The translations under genes were made by a program, and so were the position numbers. The notes under the pieces were generated by a model, which made no database searches, had not been told where the DNA came from, and saw nothing but the letters and a program-made list of their open reading frames with translations. From Akkermansiaceae bacterium (GTDB lineage: Bacteria > Verrucomicrobiota > Verrucomicrobiia > Verrucomicrobiales > Akkermansiaceae), in contig JACKQB010000002.1 of the NCBI GenBank assembly GCA_024233115.1, positions 186,001 through 250,000 of the forward strand: 64,000 bases of DNA, in the 5' to 3' direction. Of this stretch, positions 55,170-64,000 are shown piece after piece; position 1 is the first letter of the stretch, and the number at the start of each line of letters is the position of its first letter.

Positions 55170-56582
55170 ATGTCTGATCCTTTGTTATCGCTGAACCGCC
55201 GATCATTTCTCAACAAGTCCTTTGCCGGCCTCGGCGGGATTGCTCTTTCCCAGATCATGGGCAGCCAATTCGCCCGCGCCGAACAATGGGGGGGCATCCT
55301 CTCCGGCGGCACCCACATTGCACCACGCGCCAAACGTGTCATCCACCTGTGTATGGCGGGCGGCCCTTCGCATGTGGATTCATTCGATCCAAAACCGGAA
55401 CTCAACAAGCTTCACGGCAAGCCGTTCCCCACCTCATTCACCCAGGGACAACAACTCGCCCAGCTCCAGAACACGGTTCTGAAAGCGCGGGGTTCGTTTG
55501 TTCAATTTAAAAAATACGGCCAGGGCGGCACCGAGATATCGGATCTGTTTCCTCACATCGGCTCGGTTGCCGATGACATCTGCGTGATCCGGTCGATGCA
55601 TACCGAACAAATCAACCACGACCCTGCCCAGGCGTTTTTCAACAGTGGCTCGATCGTAAAAGGACGCCCCTGCATGGGTTCATGGTTGCTTTACGGCCTC
55701 GGCTCCGAAACAAACGAACTCCCCGGATACGTCGTGCTGCTATCCCAAAGTGCAGGTGCCCAGCCCGTTTCCTCACGCCAATGGAGCGCCGGTTTCCTTC
55801 CCAGTAAGTTCCAGGGTGTGCAGTTCCAATCCAAGGGGAATGCCGTCCACTACGTCGGTAATCCCGATGGAGTCTGTCAATCCGCCCAACGGCAAATGAT
55901 CGATGAGGTCAACCGGCTCAACGGCAGCCTGGCAGAACAGACTTATGATCCGGAAATCGCTACGCGTATCTCCCAATACGAAATGGCGTTCCGGATGCAG
56001 AGTTCTGTCCCCGAACTCACCGCCATCGACAACGAGCCCAAACACATTCTCGATATGTATGGTGTCAACAATGCAGGTGACGGCTCATTTGCATCTAACT
56101 GCTTACTCGCCAGGCGCATGCTCGAACGCGGTGTGCGCTTTGTACAGCTCTACCACCGCGGTTGGGACCACCACAGCAACATTGAGAAAGACATGCCCAC
56201 AGCCGCCAGACTCACCGATCAAGCGTCCGCCGCCCTCCTCAAGGACTTGAAACAACGGGGTATGCTCGATGACACCTTGATTATTTGGGGCGGTGAATTC
56301 GGACGGACCCCGATGGGTCAAGGCTCTGGCAGGGACCATCACATCAATGCCTTTTCACTGTGGTTGGCAGGCGCGGGTATCCAGGGTGGCATCGTCCACG
56401 GCGCCACTGACGAGCTTGGATACAACGCTGTCGAAAAACGCACCTCGGTGCACGACTTGCACGCCACCATGCTCCATCTCTTTGGTATCGACTACAACCG
56501 GTTCTCCTACAAATTTCAAGGCCTCGATGCCCGACTAACAGGTGTGGAACACCCCTCGGTGATCAAGGATATCCTTAGCTAA
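55170..56582 (+). CDS. Tat-exported DUF1501 protein
   Basis: 470 residues from the ATG at 55170. Twin-arginine signal LNRRSFLNKSFAGLGGIALS. Sulfatase/alkaline-phosphatase-like fold: LCMAGGPSHVDSFDPKPELN, DDICVIRSMHTEQINHDPAQ, LIIWGGEFGRTPMGQG and DHHINAFSLWLAGAGIQGG. It forms an operon with the upstream PSD1 gene (1-base gap). The pair probably handles extracellular substrates; the chemistry is not established. Its end overlaps the convergent birA gene by 8 bases. Confidence 0.94.
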   Translation: MSDPLLSLNRRSFLNKSFAGLGGIALSQIMGSQFARAEQWGGILSGGTHIAPRAKRVIHLCMAGGPSHVDSFDPKPELNKLHGKPFPTSFTQGQQLAQLQNTVLKARGSFVQFKKYGQGGTEISDLFPHIGSVADDICVIRSMHTEQINHDPAQAFFNSGSIVKGRPCMGSWLLYGLGSETNELPGYVVLLSQSAGAQPVSSRQWSAGFLPSKFQGVQFQSKGNAVHYVGNPDGVCQSAQRQMIDEVNRLNGSLAEQTYDPEIATRISQYEMAFRMQSSVPELTAIDNEPKHILDMYGVNNAGDGSFASNCLLARRMLERGVRFVQLYHRGWDHHSNIEKDMPTAARLTDQASAALLKDLKQRGMLDDTLIIWGGEFGRTPMGQGSGRDHHINAFSLWLAGAGIQGGIVHGATDELGYNAVEKRTSVHDLHATMLHLFGIDYNRFSYKFQGLDARLTGVEHPSVIKDILS

Positions 56583-57330
56583 GGCAACGGATTCCAGCCG
56601 CCTGTGAATAAGCGTTCACCCTACCCGCCACCTCGACCAGCAGGGAGCCGTCAGCGCCTATCCCTTTCACAAGCCCGACACGTCTATCCCCTCCTGCGGA
56701 AAACTCGATGGTTTTAGCGGTGAGGTAACAGACATCCCTGAGCCGGGCCAGCTGACGGTCAAAAGCGTCCGCACAGGACTCGATTTCCGTTAGAATGCCA
56801 TCCAGAACCAGGGCAAACACCAGCTCACGTGATAACGGCTCCGCCACGACATCCCCCACGGCAATGGTGGCTATGTCAGATGCCGTTGCACCAGGCGATG
56901 CGATGACGTTAAGCCCAACCCCCACCACGACGTAATCCTCCCGTGCCTCGGCGAGAATACCCGCACATTTCCTGTCGCGAAGGTAAATATCATTCGGCCA
57001 CTTGACCTTGCAATGAATCCCCCACTTGTCATTGATTGCCGTGACCACCCCTAAGCCCGTCGCCAGGGCGATCCGACACCAGCTGTTTTGAGAAAACCCT
57101 GGCCGCAGGATGATTGAAAACAACAGCCCGTCGCCAGGTCCGGAAACCCAGCTTGAGCCGCGCCTTCCGCGACCTGCCAGTTGGTGGTCGGCCAGCACCA
57201 CGGTGCCATGTTCAGCCCCTTCCTCAGCGATGCGGCGAGCCTCGTCATTGGTGGAGCCGAGTTCGCCGTGGTATTGCAATTTCTGATACCATTCAGGCGA
57301 TATGGCGGCGAACTGACGAAGATCAAACAT
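56575..57330 (-). CDS. birA: biotin-protein ligase (BirA, no HTH domain)
   Basis: 251 residues from the ATG at 57330. Catalytic core: GSTNDEARRIAEEG, the biotinyl-AMP loop GRGRRGSSWVSGPGDGL (about 52-68), KVKWPNDIYLRDRKCAGILA (about 108) and VVGVGLNVI. It lacks the N-terminal HTH, so it cannot repress bio genes. Its start lies 17 bases after the smpB stop. Confidence 0.93.
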   Translation of the reverse strand: MFDLRQFAAISPEWYQKLQYHGELGSTNDEARRIAEEGAEHGTVVLADHQLAGRGRRGSSWVSGPGDGLLFSIILRPGFSQNSWCRIALATGLGVVTAINDKWGIHCKVKWPNDIYLRDRKCAGILAEAREDYVVVGVGLNVIASPGATASDIATIAVGDVVAEPLSRELVFALVLDGILTEIESCADAFDRQLARLRDVCYLTAKTIEFSAGGDRRVGLVKGIGADGSLLVEVAGRVNAYSQAAGIRCLS

Positions 57331-57346
57331 CACACGGCCACAATGT

Positions 57347-57805
57347 TTACCTGCGGTTAAACCTCGACACCTCCCGCTGCGCTTCACGCATCTCAGTGCG
57401 TTTTTTTAAATCCTGGCGTTGATCAGAATGGCTCTTTCCCTTGCCAACCCCGATCTCGACCTTGACCCGGCCGCCTTTCCAATACATCCGCAGACAGGGA
57501 AGCGTACAGCCCTTCTGAGCTGTTATCTCATCTAGCTTGAGGATTTCCTTTTTGTGCAGCAACAGTCGGCGTGGCCGCGTCACCCCATGCTGAAACCACT
57601 CGCCGGCTGTCTGCCATGGCTGAATATGACATCCGTATAAAAAGGCCTGGCCATTCTCTATCCGCGCGTATGCATCGGAAATGTTGGACTTGCCGTCGCG
57701 GATCGACTTTACCTCCGTACCCTTCAGTTCAATACCACATTCATAGGTATCTGAAATATGATAGTCGCGGTGCGCTTTCCTATTGGTGGCAATGTCCGCA
57801 CTCAT
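57347..57805 (-). CDS. smpB: SsrA-binding protein SmpB
   Basis: 152 residues. Family blocks: ATNRKAHRDYHISDTYECGI (start), ELKGTEVKSIRDGKSNISDA, LLLHKKEILKLDE and a basic tail (GVGKGKSHSDQRQDLKKRTE) that binds the ribosome decoding centre. It delivers tmRNA to stalled ribosomes. It sits directly before birA, probably co-transcribed. Confidence 0.97.
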   Translation of the reverse strand: MSADIATNRKAHRDYHISDTYECGIELKGTEVKSIRDGKSNISDAYARIENGQAFLYGCHIQPWQTAGEWFQHGVTRPRRLLLHKKEILKLDEITAQKGCTLPCLRMYWKGGRVKVEIGVGKGKSHSDQRQDLKKRTEMREAQREVSRFNRR

Positions 57806-57868
57806 ACTTGCTCGACTTAAAAAACGAAAGGCCTCTCCCCCAACGTTTCAAATTTTCAAAAAGGATAA

Positions 57869-58138
57869 TCAGTCCTTTTTAGGCTTGGCGATGACCACTT
57901 TGCCTTCGATGATTTCTGTTAGTGCGATATCAGCCGCCCCCATACTCGGCACGGTATCGATCAGCGGTGAACGCCCCTGGTTCAATTGAGCTACGCGCTG
58001 GGAAACAACGTTTACGAGGACCTGGGGGTCCTGGATGATCTCGGCGGCCTTGGCAACTAGCTTACTTTTCATGGATTTTGCGTGGTACCCAGAACTTGGC
58101 TTGGACTGATCAAACGGTATGATGTTCGAGTCGTCCAT
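57869..58138 (-). CDS. rpoZ: RNA polymerase omega subunit
   Basis: 89 residues from the ATG at 58138 (MDDSNIIPFDQSKPSS). Omega core: LVNVVSQRVAQLNQGRSPLI, then ADIALTEIIEGKVVI. It assists RNA polymerase assembly. A longer frame from 58240 lacks homology, so the shorter start was chosen. Confidence 0.85.
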   Translation of the reverse strand: MDDSNIIPFDQSKPSSGYHAKSMKSKLVAKAAEIIQDPQVLVNVVSQRVAQLNQGRSPLIDTVPSMGAADIALTEIIEGKVVIAKPKKD

Positions 58139-58460
58139 GGTCGTTTCCGGGAGGTGTGGGAAGGTGTGGTTGGGGTAAGGTTTCGTTCTGCCGTCGGTTT
58201 GCAAACAACAAGCAGCACTGCGGGGCAGAGTGAAAAGCATGTATCCCCTGAAAAATCAAGCTTAATATGCTTTATTTTGATTATTTATTGGCCATTCTGG
58301 CATAGGGACAGCTCCAGGATACCCGGCGGCAAAGTCTGCGATTTCCTGGGAAATGCCACCATTTTTCGCAAGACAATCACCCACAGACGGATCATGATTC
58401 CTCCGCCAGGAGATTCCTCCGGTCGTTTGCCCTTTCCTCCACCCCCCTCATTCCTTCCCA

Positions 58461-60008
58461 ATGACACCCGTCTCCCCCCCCTCGTTGCAAGCATCCATCC
58501 ACCTTGGAGCCAGCTCGATCTCACTGCTTGTCGTAGAAAACCATCCCAACTCAGCGGACTCCCCCGGGGATTTCCTCGAGCAGTCGGTTCCTCTGGCCCA
58601 CGATATTTTCCAGCGCGGCAACATCAGACGCTCCACCATTGAGCGCTGTGTTAGAATTCTCAATGGCTACCGAGAGACTCTGCGCGAGCTGGGCGCCACC
58701 GAAGACACCCCGGTCCGCGCCGTCGCTACCAATGTCCTCGCCGAGGCCGAAAACCAGGACGCGTTTCTTAACCGGATCGAAATCGGCTGCGGCTTCCGTA
58801 TCGAACCCCTCGATGAGGGCGAGATGACACGCCTTATTTACCTCAAGACCAGACGTCGCCTGCGCGATACACCGTCGATGAAAACGCGTACCACCCTCGT
58901 CCTCCACGTAGGGCCAGGCAACACCCGGGCCCTGCTGTTTAAAAATGGCCGGATATCCGACTACAGCAACTACCGCCTGGGTGTCTATCGCTCCGCCGAG
59001 GCAATTGCCATCAACGAGGACGGGCAGGAAAGCGGCGCGAGTATCACCAAACTCATCCGTGAGCATATCAGGAGCCAGATCAGCCAGATTCACCACGACT
59101 ACAAGGAAGCCGGTGTTGAGGAGCTCGTGATGATTGGCTACGAGATCCAGCATCTTGCCCATGAGCTCGCCAAACCCGGAAAAACCAAAAGCACCTATCG
59201 CGCGCTTGCCGACACGTCCGCCTTGATCGCATCCATGTCCGAGGAGATGCGTGTGAAAAAATTCCAGCTCGACTACAACACCGCGCAAGCCGTTGTCCCG
59301 GCATTGGAAATCAATCTCGCCATAGCGGAGACGCTCCAGGTCGAGACTTTGCGCATCCCGGGAAGTGACTATGAACGGGGACTGCTTATCGATATCCCCA
59401 CCTCATTCTCGCTCACCGAAGGTTTCCAACAGGAGGTGTTACGATCTGCCGAAAGCCTGGCCCGGAAATACCGTGTCCACCGGAATCACTCGGCTCAGGT
59501 CACCCAGATTTGCCAACAGCTCTTTGATGCCACCACGGATCTTCACCAGTTGGATGAACACGATGCGCTGCTGTTAAAATGCTCTGCCATTCTCCACGAG
59601 TGCGGCAATTTCATCAATGCCCGTTCTCACCAGAAACACTCATACTATATTATCACCAACAGCGAGATTTTTGGCCTCGGCCAGAAAGACCTGGATATCG
59701 TGGCTCTCGTTACCCGCTACCACAGACGCTCCGGCCCCAAACCCAATCACTCAGGCTACCGCAATCTATCATCCGACGACCGGATGCGCGTCTCCAAGCT
59801 CGCGGCCATCCTGCGTATCGCCGATGCGCTCGACCGCAGCCATACATCCCGCATCGGCGAGATCAGCGTCGAAATCAGCAAACAAAAGCTCAATCTCACC
59901 CTGCACGGCATTGCAGACGCATCCGTCGAACGGATGGCGATGCGCTCCAAATCCAATATGTTCCAAGATATCTACGGCCTCAGCGTCGCCCTCCACGAAG
60001 GTAACTGA
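58461..60008 (+). CDS. Ppx/GppA-like protein with HD domain, altered catalytic motifs
   Basis: 515 residues. N-terminal Ppx/GppA fold (about 10-310) and a C-terminal HD-type domain (about 330-490). Usual DxGSNS is HLGASS, usual DIGGGSTE is HVGPGNTRA, and the HD pair is HE (AILHECGNFINARSHQKHSY). The overall layout (KHSYYIITNSEIFGL, RYHRRSGPKPNH) is clearly Ppx. Polyphosphate or ppGpp hydrolysis is therefore doubtful; a regulatory or binding role is possible. ppk1 follows 50 bases later. Confidence 0.85.
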   Translation: MTPVSPPSLQASIHLGASSISLLVVENHPNSADSPGDFLEQSVPLAHDIFQRGNIRRSTIERCVRILNGYRETLRELGATEDTPVRAVATNVLAEAENQDAFLNRIEIGCGFRIEPLDEGEMTRLIYLKTRRRLRDTPSMKTRTTLVLHVGPGNTRALLFKNGRISDYSNYRLGVYRSAEAIAINEDGQESGASITKLIREHIRSQISQIHHDYKEAGVEELVMIGYEIQHLAHELAKPGKTKSTYRALADTSALIASMSEEMRVKKFQLDYNTAQAVVPALEINLAIAETLQVETLRIPGSDYERGLLIDIPTSFSLTEGFQQEVLRSAESLARKYRVHRNHSAQVTQICQQLFDATTDLHQLDEHDALLLKCSAILHECGNFINARSHQKHSYYIITNSEIFGLGQKDLDIVALVTRYHRRSGPKPNHSGYRNLSSDDRMRVSKLAAILRIADALDRSHTSRIGEISVEISKQKLNLTLHGIADASVERMAMRSKSNMFQDIYGLSVALHEGN

Positions 60009-60058
60009 TTTTCCATTTATTTATTCATTCGTCCATTCCTCCAATCATCCATCTAACA

Positions 60059-62164
60059 ATGTCCTTCATCAATCGCGAATTATCCTGGTTAGAGTTCAAT
60101 CAACGAGTGCTCGACGAAGCTCTCCGCAAGGAACTCCCGCTCTTGGAACGCCTCAAGTTCCTTGCTATCACAGCATCCAACATGGACGAGTTTTTCCAAG
60201 TGCGCGTCGGCGGCCTTCACTTGATGTGCACTTCCGGCTCGAAAAAGCGTGATATCACCGGACTCATGCCCTCCCAGCAGCTCATGGCGATCCGCACACG
60301 TGCCAAAGTCATGATCAAGGATCAGTACACACTGCTCAACAGTGAGCTTCTACCGGCAATGGCCAGCCACGGGATGCTGCTCACCAACGGCAAGGTCATC
60401 ACGCCGGTGCAACACGAAATTCTATCAGGCCGCTTTGAGGATTCCATTTTCCCATTGCTGACCCCCCTGGCATACGACCCCGCTGCCACACGTCCATCAC
60501 TTCCCGCCATGCGCATCATCCTCTCCTGCGAGCTGGAAAATGAGGAGGATAAATCCAAACGCATCGTCTTTATCCCCGTGCCCGAAGGGATTTCACGCTT
60601 TGTGCATATTCCCGGCTCCGAATCATCGTCAAAATCTTCAAGCGAGCACCTGATCCCGGTCGAGGAAATCATCGCCATCTTCGCCGGCGAGCTCTTTCCC
60701 GACGAACGGCTCACCGCGACCATGCCGTTCCGTATCACCCGCAATGGTGACATCGCCGTGCAGGAGGAAGATGCGATCGACCTCGCTGGTGAAATGGAGG
60801 AAGTCCTCGCAGCACGCAAAACGAGCAACACCGTCAGGCTGGAGCACCCGACCAAAGCACCGGCTCGACTGAAACGCATCGTCCGCGAAGCCGTTGGGGC
60901 GGGTCCCCAGGAAACCTATGCCGCTGATGGCCCGCTGGCCCTCTCCGATTTCATGGGGCTCGCCTTCGCCTCCGGCTATGACCACCTCCGCGATGAACCG
61001 TGGGAACCCCAGCCATCGCCAGACTTCGAGCCAGGCGAGTCCATTTTCGATACCCTCGCCGAGCGTGATGTTTTACTCAATCACCCCTACGAGAGTTTCG
61101 AGCCGGTGCTGCGTTTTGTGGAGGAAGCCGCCAGCGATCCCTACACCATCGCCATCAAACAGGTCCTCTACCGCACGGCATCCGACTCCCGCATTATCGA
61201 TGCCCTGATCAAAGCCGCGCATAATGGCAAACAAGTCACAGTTCTTATCGAACTCAAAGCCCGTTTCGATGAAGCCCGCAACCTGATGCGCGCCGATGAG
61301 CTGCAACGGGCCGGCGTCCAGATCGTCTACGGCGTCAAAGGCCTCAAGACCCATGCCAAGATCTGCCTGGTTATCCGCAACGAGGACGGCCAACTCAAAC
61401 GCTACGTCCACCTCGGCACAGGCAACTATAACGAATCCACGGCCCGTCTCTACACAGACATCTCTTACCTCACAGCACGACCCGCCTATGGTGCGGACGC
61501 CTCGCTGTTTTTCAATGCGGTTACCGGTCGCTCCAAGCTCACCCGCTTCCGCAAATTAGTCCCTGCGCCAACGCACATGAAGCCAAGGTTGTTAGAACTG
61601 ATCTCCGCTGAGGCCAAACGTGCAAAAAACGGCGAGCCCGCCTCCATCACAGCCAAAGTAAACTCATTGCAAGACGAGGATATCATCAGAGCCCTCTACC
61701 AAGCCTCCAAGGACGGAGTGAAAATCAGGCTCAATGTCCGTGGCATCTGCTGCCTGAAAACCGGCAAGCGCAAGGAGGCCCAAAACATCCGTGTGGTGTC
61801 GGTCATCGACCGCTTCCTTGAACACGCCCGCATCTTTTCCTTCCACCACGGCGGTGACCCGCTGCTTTTCATTGCGTCGGCCGACTGGATGACGCGCAAT
61901 CTCGACAAGCGGGTCGAGCTGATGATCCCCATCGAGGAGAAGGCCTGCAGCAAACGCCTCCAGGAGATTCTCGAAGCGGCGTTCAAAGACAACAAAAACG
62001 GCTTTGAAATCCTCGACGACGGCACCTCACGCCGCATTGTCCGGGAAAAAGGCCAGAAACGTTTCCGTATGCAGGAACAACTCCAGCAGCAGGCGCGCAA
62101 GGCGGCCAAAGCCCGCGCCCACGAGCGCACCACGACCTTTGAGCCGCATACACCTACGGAATAA
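60059..62164 (+). CDS. ppk1: polyphosphate kinase 1
   Basis: 701 residues, full length. N-domain FINRELSWLEFNQRVLDEAL, head domain with FVHIPG, and PLD-type catalytic domains: IELKARFDEARNLMRADELQ, the autophosphorylated His in GVKGLKTHAKICLV (about 430) and HLGTGNYNESTARLYTD. It makes polyphosphate from ATP. It pairs with the Ppx-like gene upstream. Confidence 0.97.
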   Translation: MSFINRELSWLEFNQRVLDEALRKELPLLERLKFLAITASNMDEFFQVRVGGLHLMCTSGSKKRDITGLMPSQQLMAIRTRAKVMIKDQYTLLNSELLPAMASHGMLLTNGKVITPVQHEILSGRFEDSIFPLLTPLAYDPAATRPSLPAMRIILSCELENEEDKSKRIVFIPVPEGISRFVHIPGSESSSKSSSEHLIPVEEIIAIFAGELFPDERLTATMPFRITRNGDIAVQEEDAIDLAGEMEEVLAARKTSNTVRLEHPTKAPARLKRIVREAVGAGPQETYAADGPLALSDFMGLAFASGYDHLRDEPWEPQPSPDFEPGESIFDTLAERDVLLNHPYESFEPVLRFVEEAASDPYTIAIKQVLYRTASDSRIIDALIKAAHNGKQVTVLIELKARFDEARNLMRADELQRAGVQIVYGVKGLKTHAKICLVIRNEDGQLKRYVHLGTGNYNESTARLYTDISYLTARPAYGADASLFFNAVTGRSKLTRFRKLVPAPTHMKPRLLELISAEAKRAKNGEPASITAKVNSLQDEDIIRALYQASKDGVKIRLNVRGICCLKTGKRKEAQNIRVVSVIDRFLEHARIFSFHHGGDPLLFIASADWMTRNLDKRVELMIPIEEKACSKRLQEILEAAFKDNKNGFEILDDGTSRRIVREKGQKRFRMQEQLQQQARKAAKARAHERTTTFEPHTPTE

Positions 62165-62258
62165 TGGATCTTCCTGAAAAAAGTGATTGCAACATCCGCT
62201 GTTTTCAGCCAAACAACGCGCGTCTCCCAAGACAGGTGGCCCATTTCGTCCACCATGT

Positions 62259-62334
62259 GCAGGAATAGCTCAGTTGGTAGAGCATCTCGTTTACACCGAG
62301 GCGGTCGGGGGTTCAAGTCCCTCTTCCTGCACCA
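62259..62334 (+). tRNA. tRNA-Val (anticodon TAC)
   Basis: 76 bases. Acceptor GCAGGAA with TTCCTGC, then A and an encoded CCA. D-arm agctcagttggtagagc. Anticodon loop TTTACAC with anticodon TAC. T-arm GGGGG-TTCAAGT-CCCTC. Confidence 0.97.
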
Positions 62335-62429
62335 TTTTTAATTAGGCTCAGATTATCTCCCTGTTGCACTGGGCGATGGGCTAGCAGGGACTCAAAGCGG
62401 GAGTGCGAAATCATCTCACTCATCCTAAC

Positions 62430-63761
62430 TCAGATGGTGAGCTCCTCCCCTTCCGATTTTGCAACACACACCGCAGCGCAGGAGTCGCCAAAGACATTCA
62501 CTGCGGTCCGACTCATATCCAATAGACGGTCGACTGATAAAAGCGCCACCACGGCCATCTCTGCGTTGGGAATATTGGAGCTCTTGAGAATCAACAGAAT
62601 GGCGACCAGGCTGGCCGACGGGATACCGGCCACTCCGACACTGGTGAGCAGAGCGGTAATCACGACGATAAACTGCGCCCCCAAACCCAGCTCGATCCCC
62701 ATGACCTGGGCGACAAAGATGACCGCCACACACTCGTAAAGAGCCGTGCCATCCATATTGACTGTAGCACCCAGTGGCAGTGTGAAACTTGATACCTTTT
62801 TAGAAACCCCCGAATTTTTCTGCACGCAGTACATCGTTTCAGGTAGGGTGGCCGATGATGATGCCGTGGAAAAAGCCGTCAGCATCGCCATCTGCATGGC
62901 ACGGAAATGGGCCCATGGATTGACTCCCGCGATGTAGCGCAATACCAGCGGCATGATGATGAAGAGATGCATTGAAAGGGCTAACAGAACCGTGAAAAAA
63001 TACTTTCCAAGGCTTATAAACAGCTCCGGGCCACTCTGAAACACGGTCGGTAAAAGCAATCCAAATACCCCAAGTGGAGCAAACAGCATAATCCACTGGG
63101 TCACCTTGATCATGACGTCATTGAGAGCCTTGATACCGCCGAGCAGTGGCCTCATGTTGTCGACCGGCAGTTGTGCCATCGCAATCGCAAAAAGGATGGC
63201 AAAGAAGATCAACCCTAACAACTGCCCATTGTCCGTGGCCGATTTTAAAATATTCGGGGGGATCATTTTCTTGAACAAGTCAGCGAAGTCACCGGGTTTT
63301 TTCTGGCTGGCCATGGCGACCTTCTCCTTCTCTTCCTGGGTGGCCCCCTCCGCCTTCTGTTGGAGTGCCGCGCGGATTTCAGGGTTGGCTTTTCCGTTTT
63401 CCAATCCTGGCTGGATCGTATTGACGAGCAGCAGGCCAACAAGCACCGCAGCGAGACTGGTCCCAAGGTAGAATCCAAGTGTTTTCATCCCGAGCCTACC
63501 AAACCCCTTCACCCCTCCCAGGCCGGCTATACCTGCAATAATCGAGCTGGCAACGAGGGGCACGATGACCATTTTCAACGCCTGGATAAACAGCTTGCCG
63601 ACAAAGTCGCTGACAGCAATGGCATTGTGTATAAAGTAAAATGCCTGGGAATCCCCGGAGACCGAGCGGCAAATATTCCGGAAGACAATGGCTGTGCCAG
63701 TGGCCAGGACGAGAGCCAGGAGGATCTGCCAGTGTGGAGCGATTTTCTTCATGGCGGACAT
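62430..63761 (-). CDS. dicarboxylate/amino-acid:cation symporter (DAACS)
   Basis: 443 residues from the ATG at 63761 (an ATG three codons later is equally good). About eight membrane helices plus two re-entrant loops. Family motifs: ALKMVIVPLVASSIIAG near the start, the Ser-rich hairpin AFSTASSSATLPETM (about 317) and NMDGTALYE (about 357). It takes up glutamate, aspartate or C4-dicarboxylates with Na+ or H+. The charged insert near residues 140-165 (QQKAEGATQEEKEKVAMASQ) is longer than usual. Confidence 0.93.
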   Translation of the reverse strand: MSAMKKIAPHWQILLALVLATGTAIVFRNICRSVSGDSQAFYFIHNAIAVSDFVGKLFIQALKMVIVPLVASSIIAGIAGLGGVKGFGRLGMKTLGFYLGTSLAAVLVGLLLVNTIQPGLENGKANPEIRAALQQKAEGATQEEKEKVAMASQKKPGDFADLFKKMIPPNILKSATDNGQLLGLIFFAILFAIAMAQLPVDNMRPLLGGIKALNDVMIKVTQWIMLFAPLGVFGLLLPTVFQSGPELFISLGKYFFTVLLALSMHLFIIMPLVLRYIAGVNPWAHFRAMQMAMLTAFSTASSSATLPETMYCVQKNSGVSKKVSSFTLPLGATVNMDGTALYECVAVIFVAQVMGIELGLGAQFIVVITALLTSVGVAGIPSASLVAILLILKSSNIPNAEMAVVALLSVDRLLDMSRTAVNVFGDSCAAVCVAKSEGEELTI

Positions 63762-63865
63762 CGTAGGGACATCACGCCAAAAGGAAAACTTAGAATCGAC
63801 CTTTTCTTCCCTCCCATGATCGTCACATGACCTGGGGAAAATGCGGGCAGGCCCCACGCTCCCTT

Positions 63866-64000
63866 CTAGGTTTTACGGGAGACCTCAAGCAGGAAGACGA
63901 TTTGCTGGCGACCGGAATTCAATGCCCCCACATTATCCAGCGCCTCCTGGGGTTTGACATCTTTGGCCAGGGTGCGAGCGACCACGTCCTCAGCACTCAT
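63866..64000 (-). CDS. C-terminal end of an unidentified protein (partial)
   Basis: 44 codons and a TAG (63866-63868), running off the window edge; an ATG lies exactly at 64000 but may be internal. Visible residues: MSAEDVVARTLAKDVKPQEA then LDNVGALNSGRQQIVFLLEV and SRKT. Too little is visible to name the family. Confidence 0.5.
   Translation of the reverse strand: MSAEDVVARTLAKDVKPQEALDNVGALNSGRQQIVFLLEVSRKT

Overview
The window most likely comes from a Verrucomicrobiota chromosome. Reasons: a Planctomycetes/Verrucomicrobia-type PSCyt1-DUF1549-DUF1553 lipoprotein paired with a Tat-exported DUF1501 protein, a multihaem protein related to hydrazine synthase alpha, a GHMP-kinase/UDP-sugar pyrophosphorylase fusion with relatives in that phylum, and a normal bacterial housekeeping set (ftsK, glnS, smpB, rpoZ, scpB, pheA, rnpB). 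No marker gene fixes the genus.

Layout. (1) 1-15.4 kb is an accessory island. It holds an IS66 copy cut by the window edge, an IS110 remnant, an intact IS256, IS4 and IS1380, and three RHS-tip toxin units, each with an exported candidate immunity gene downstream. Two RHS units share about 1.5 kb of nearly identical core and differ only in the C-terminal tip. One tip looks like an Atp23/M76 metallopeptidase. The third unit is a short secreted tip without core, and its candidate immunity gene is split by the IS4. The cassettes sit beside tRNA-Pro, whose 3' end is copied inside a 175-bp repeat. (2) 15.6-32.7 kb is mostly core: lipoprotein, scpB, pheA, exported proteins, 5-FCL, ybeY, a PgpH-type HD protein, an ABC-2 permease, the HzsA-like protein and the sugar kinase-pyrophosphorylase operon. 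(3) 32.9-41.7 kb is a second island bounded by a 124-bp inverted repeat. It holds a RAYT transposase, an IS4-type transposase split by a complete IS66 with a perfect 8-bp target duplication, a membrane protein, a possible abortive-infection gene and the 3' remnant of a large DNA-repair ATPase gene. (4) 41.9-64 kb is core: rnpB, argD-argF, a NagZ-like GH3, a lipase-like hydrolase, glnS, ftsK, a DUF2064 protein, the PSD1/DUF1501 pair, birA-smpB, rpoZ, a Ppx-like protein with ppk1, tRNA-Val and a DAACS symporter.

How the genes work together. argD and argF act in arginine synthesis. ybeY and the PgpH-like gene form a conserved pair (RNA maturation and cyclic-di-AMP turnover). ppk1 and the Ppx-like gene form a polyphosphate pair. 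The accessory regions look like a working site for diversifying RHS toxins. The two inverted IS66 copies enclose about 34 kb that could invert by recombination. No CRISPR array was seen.
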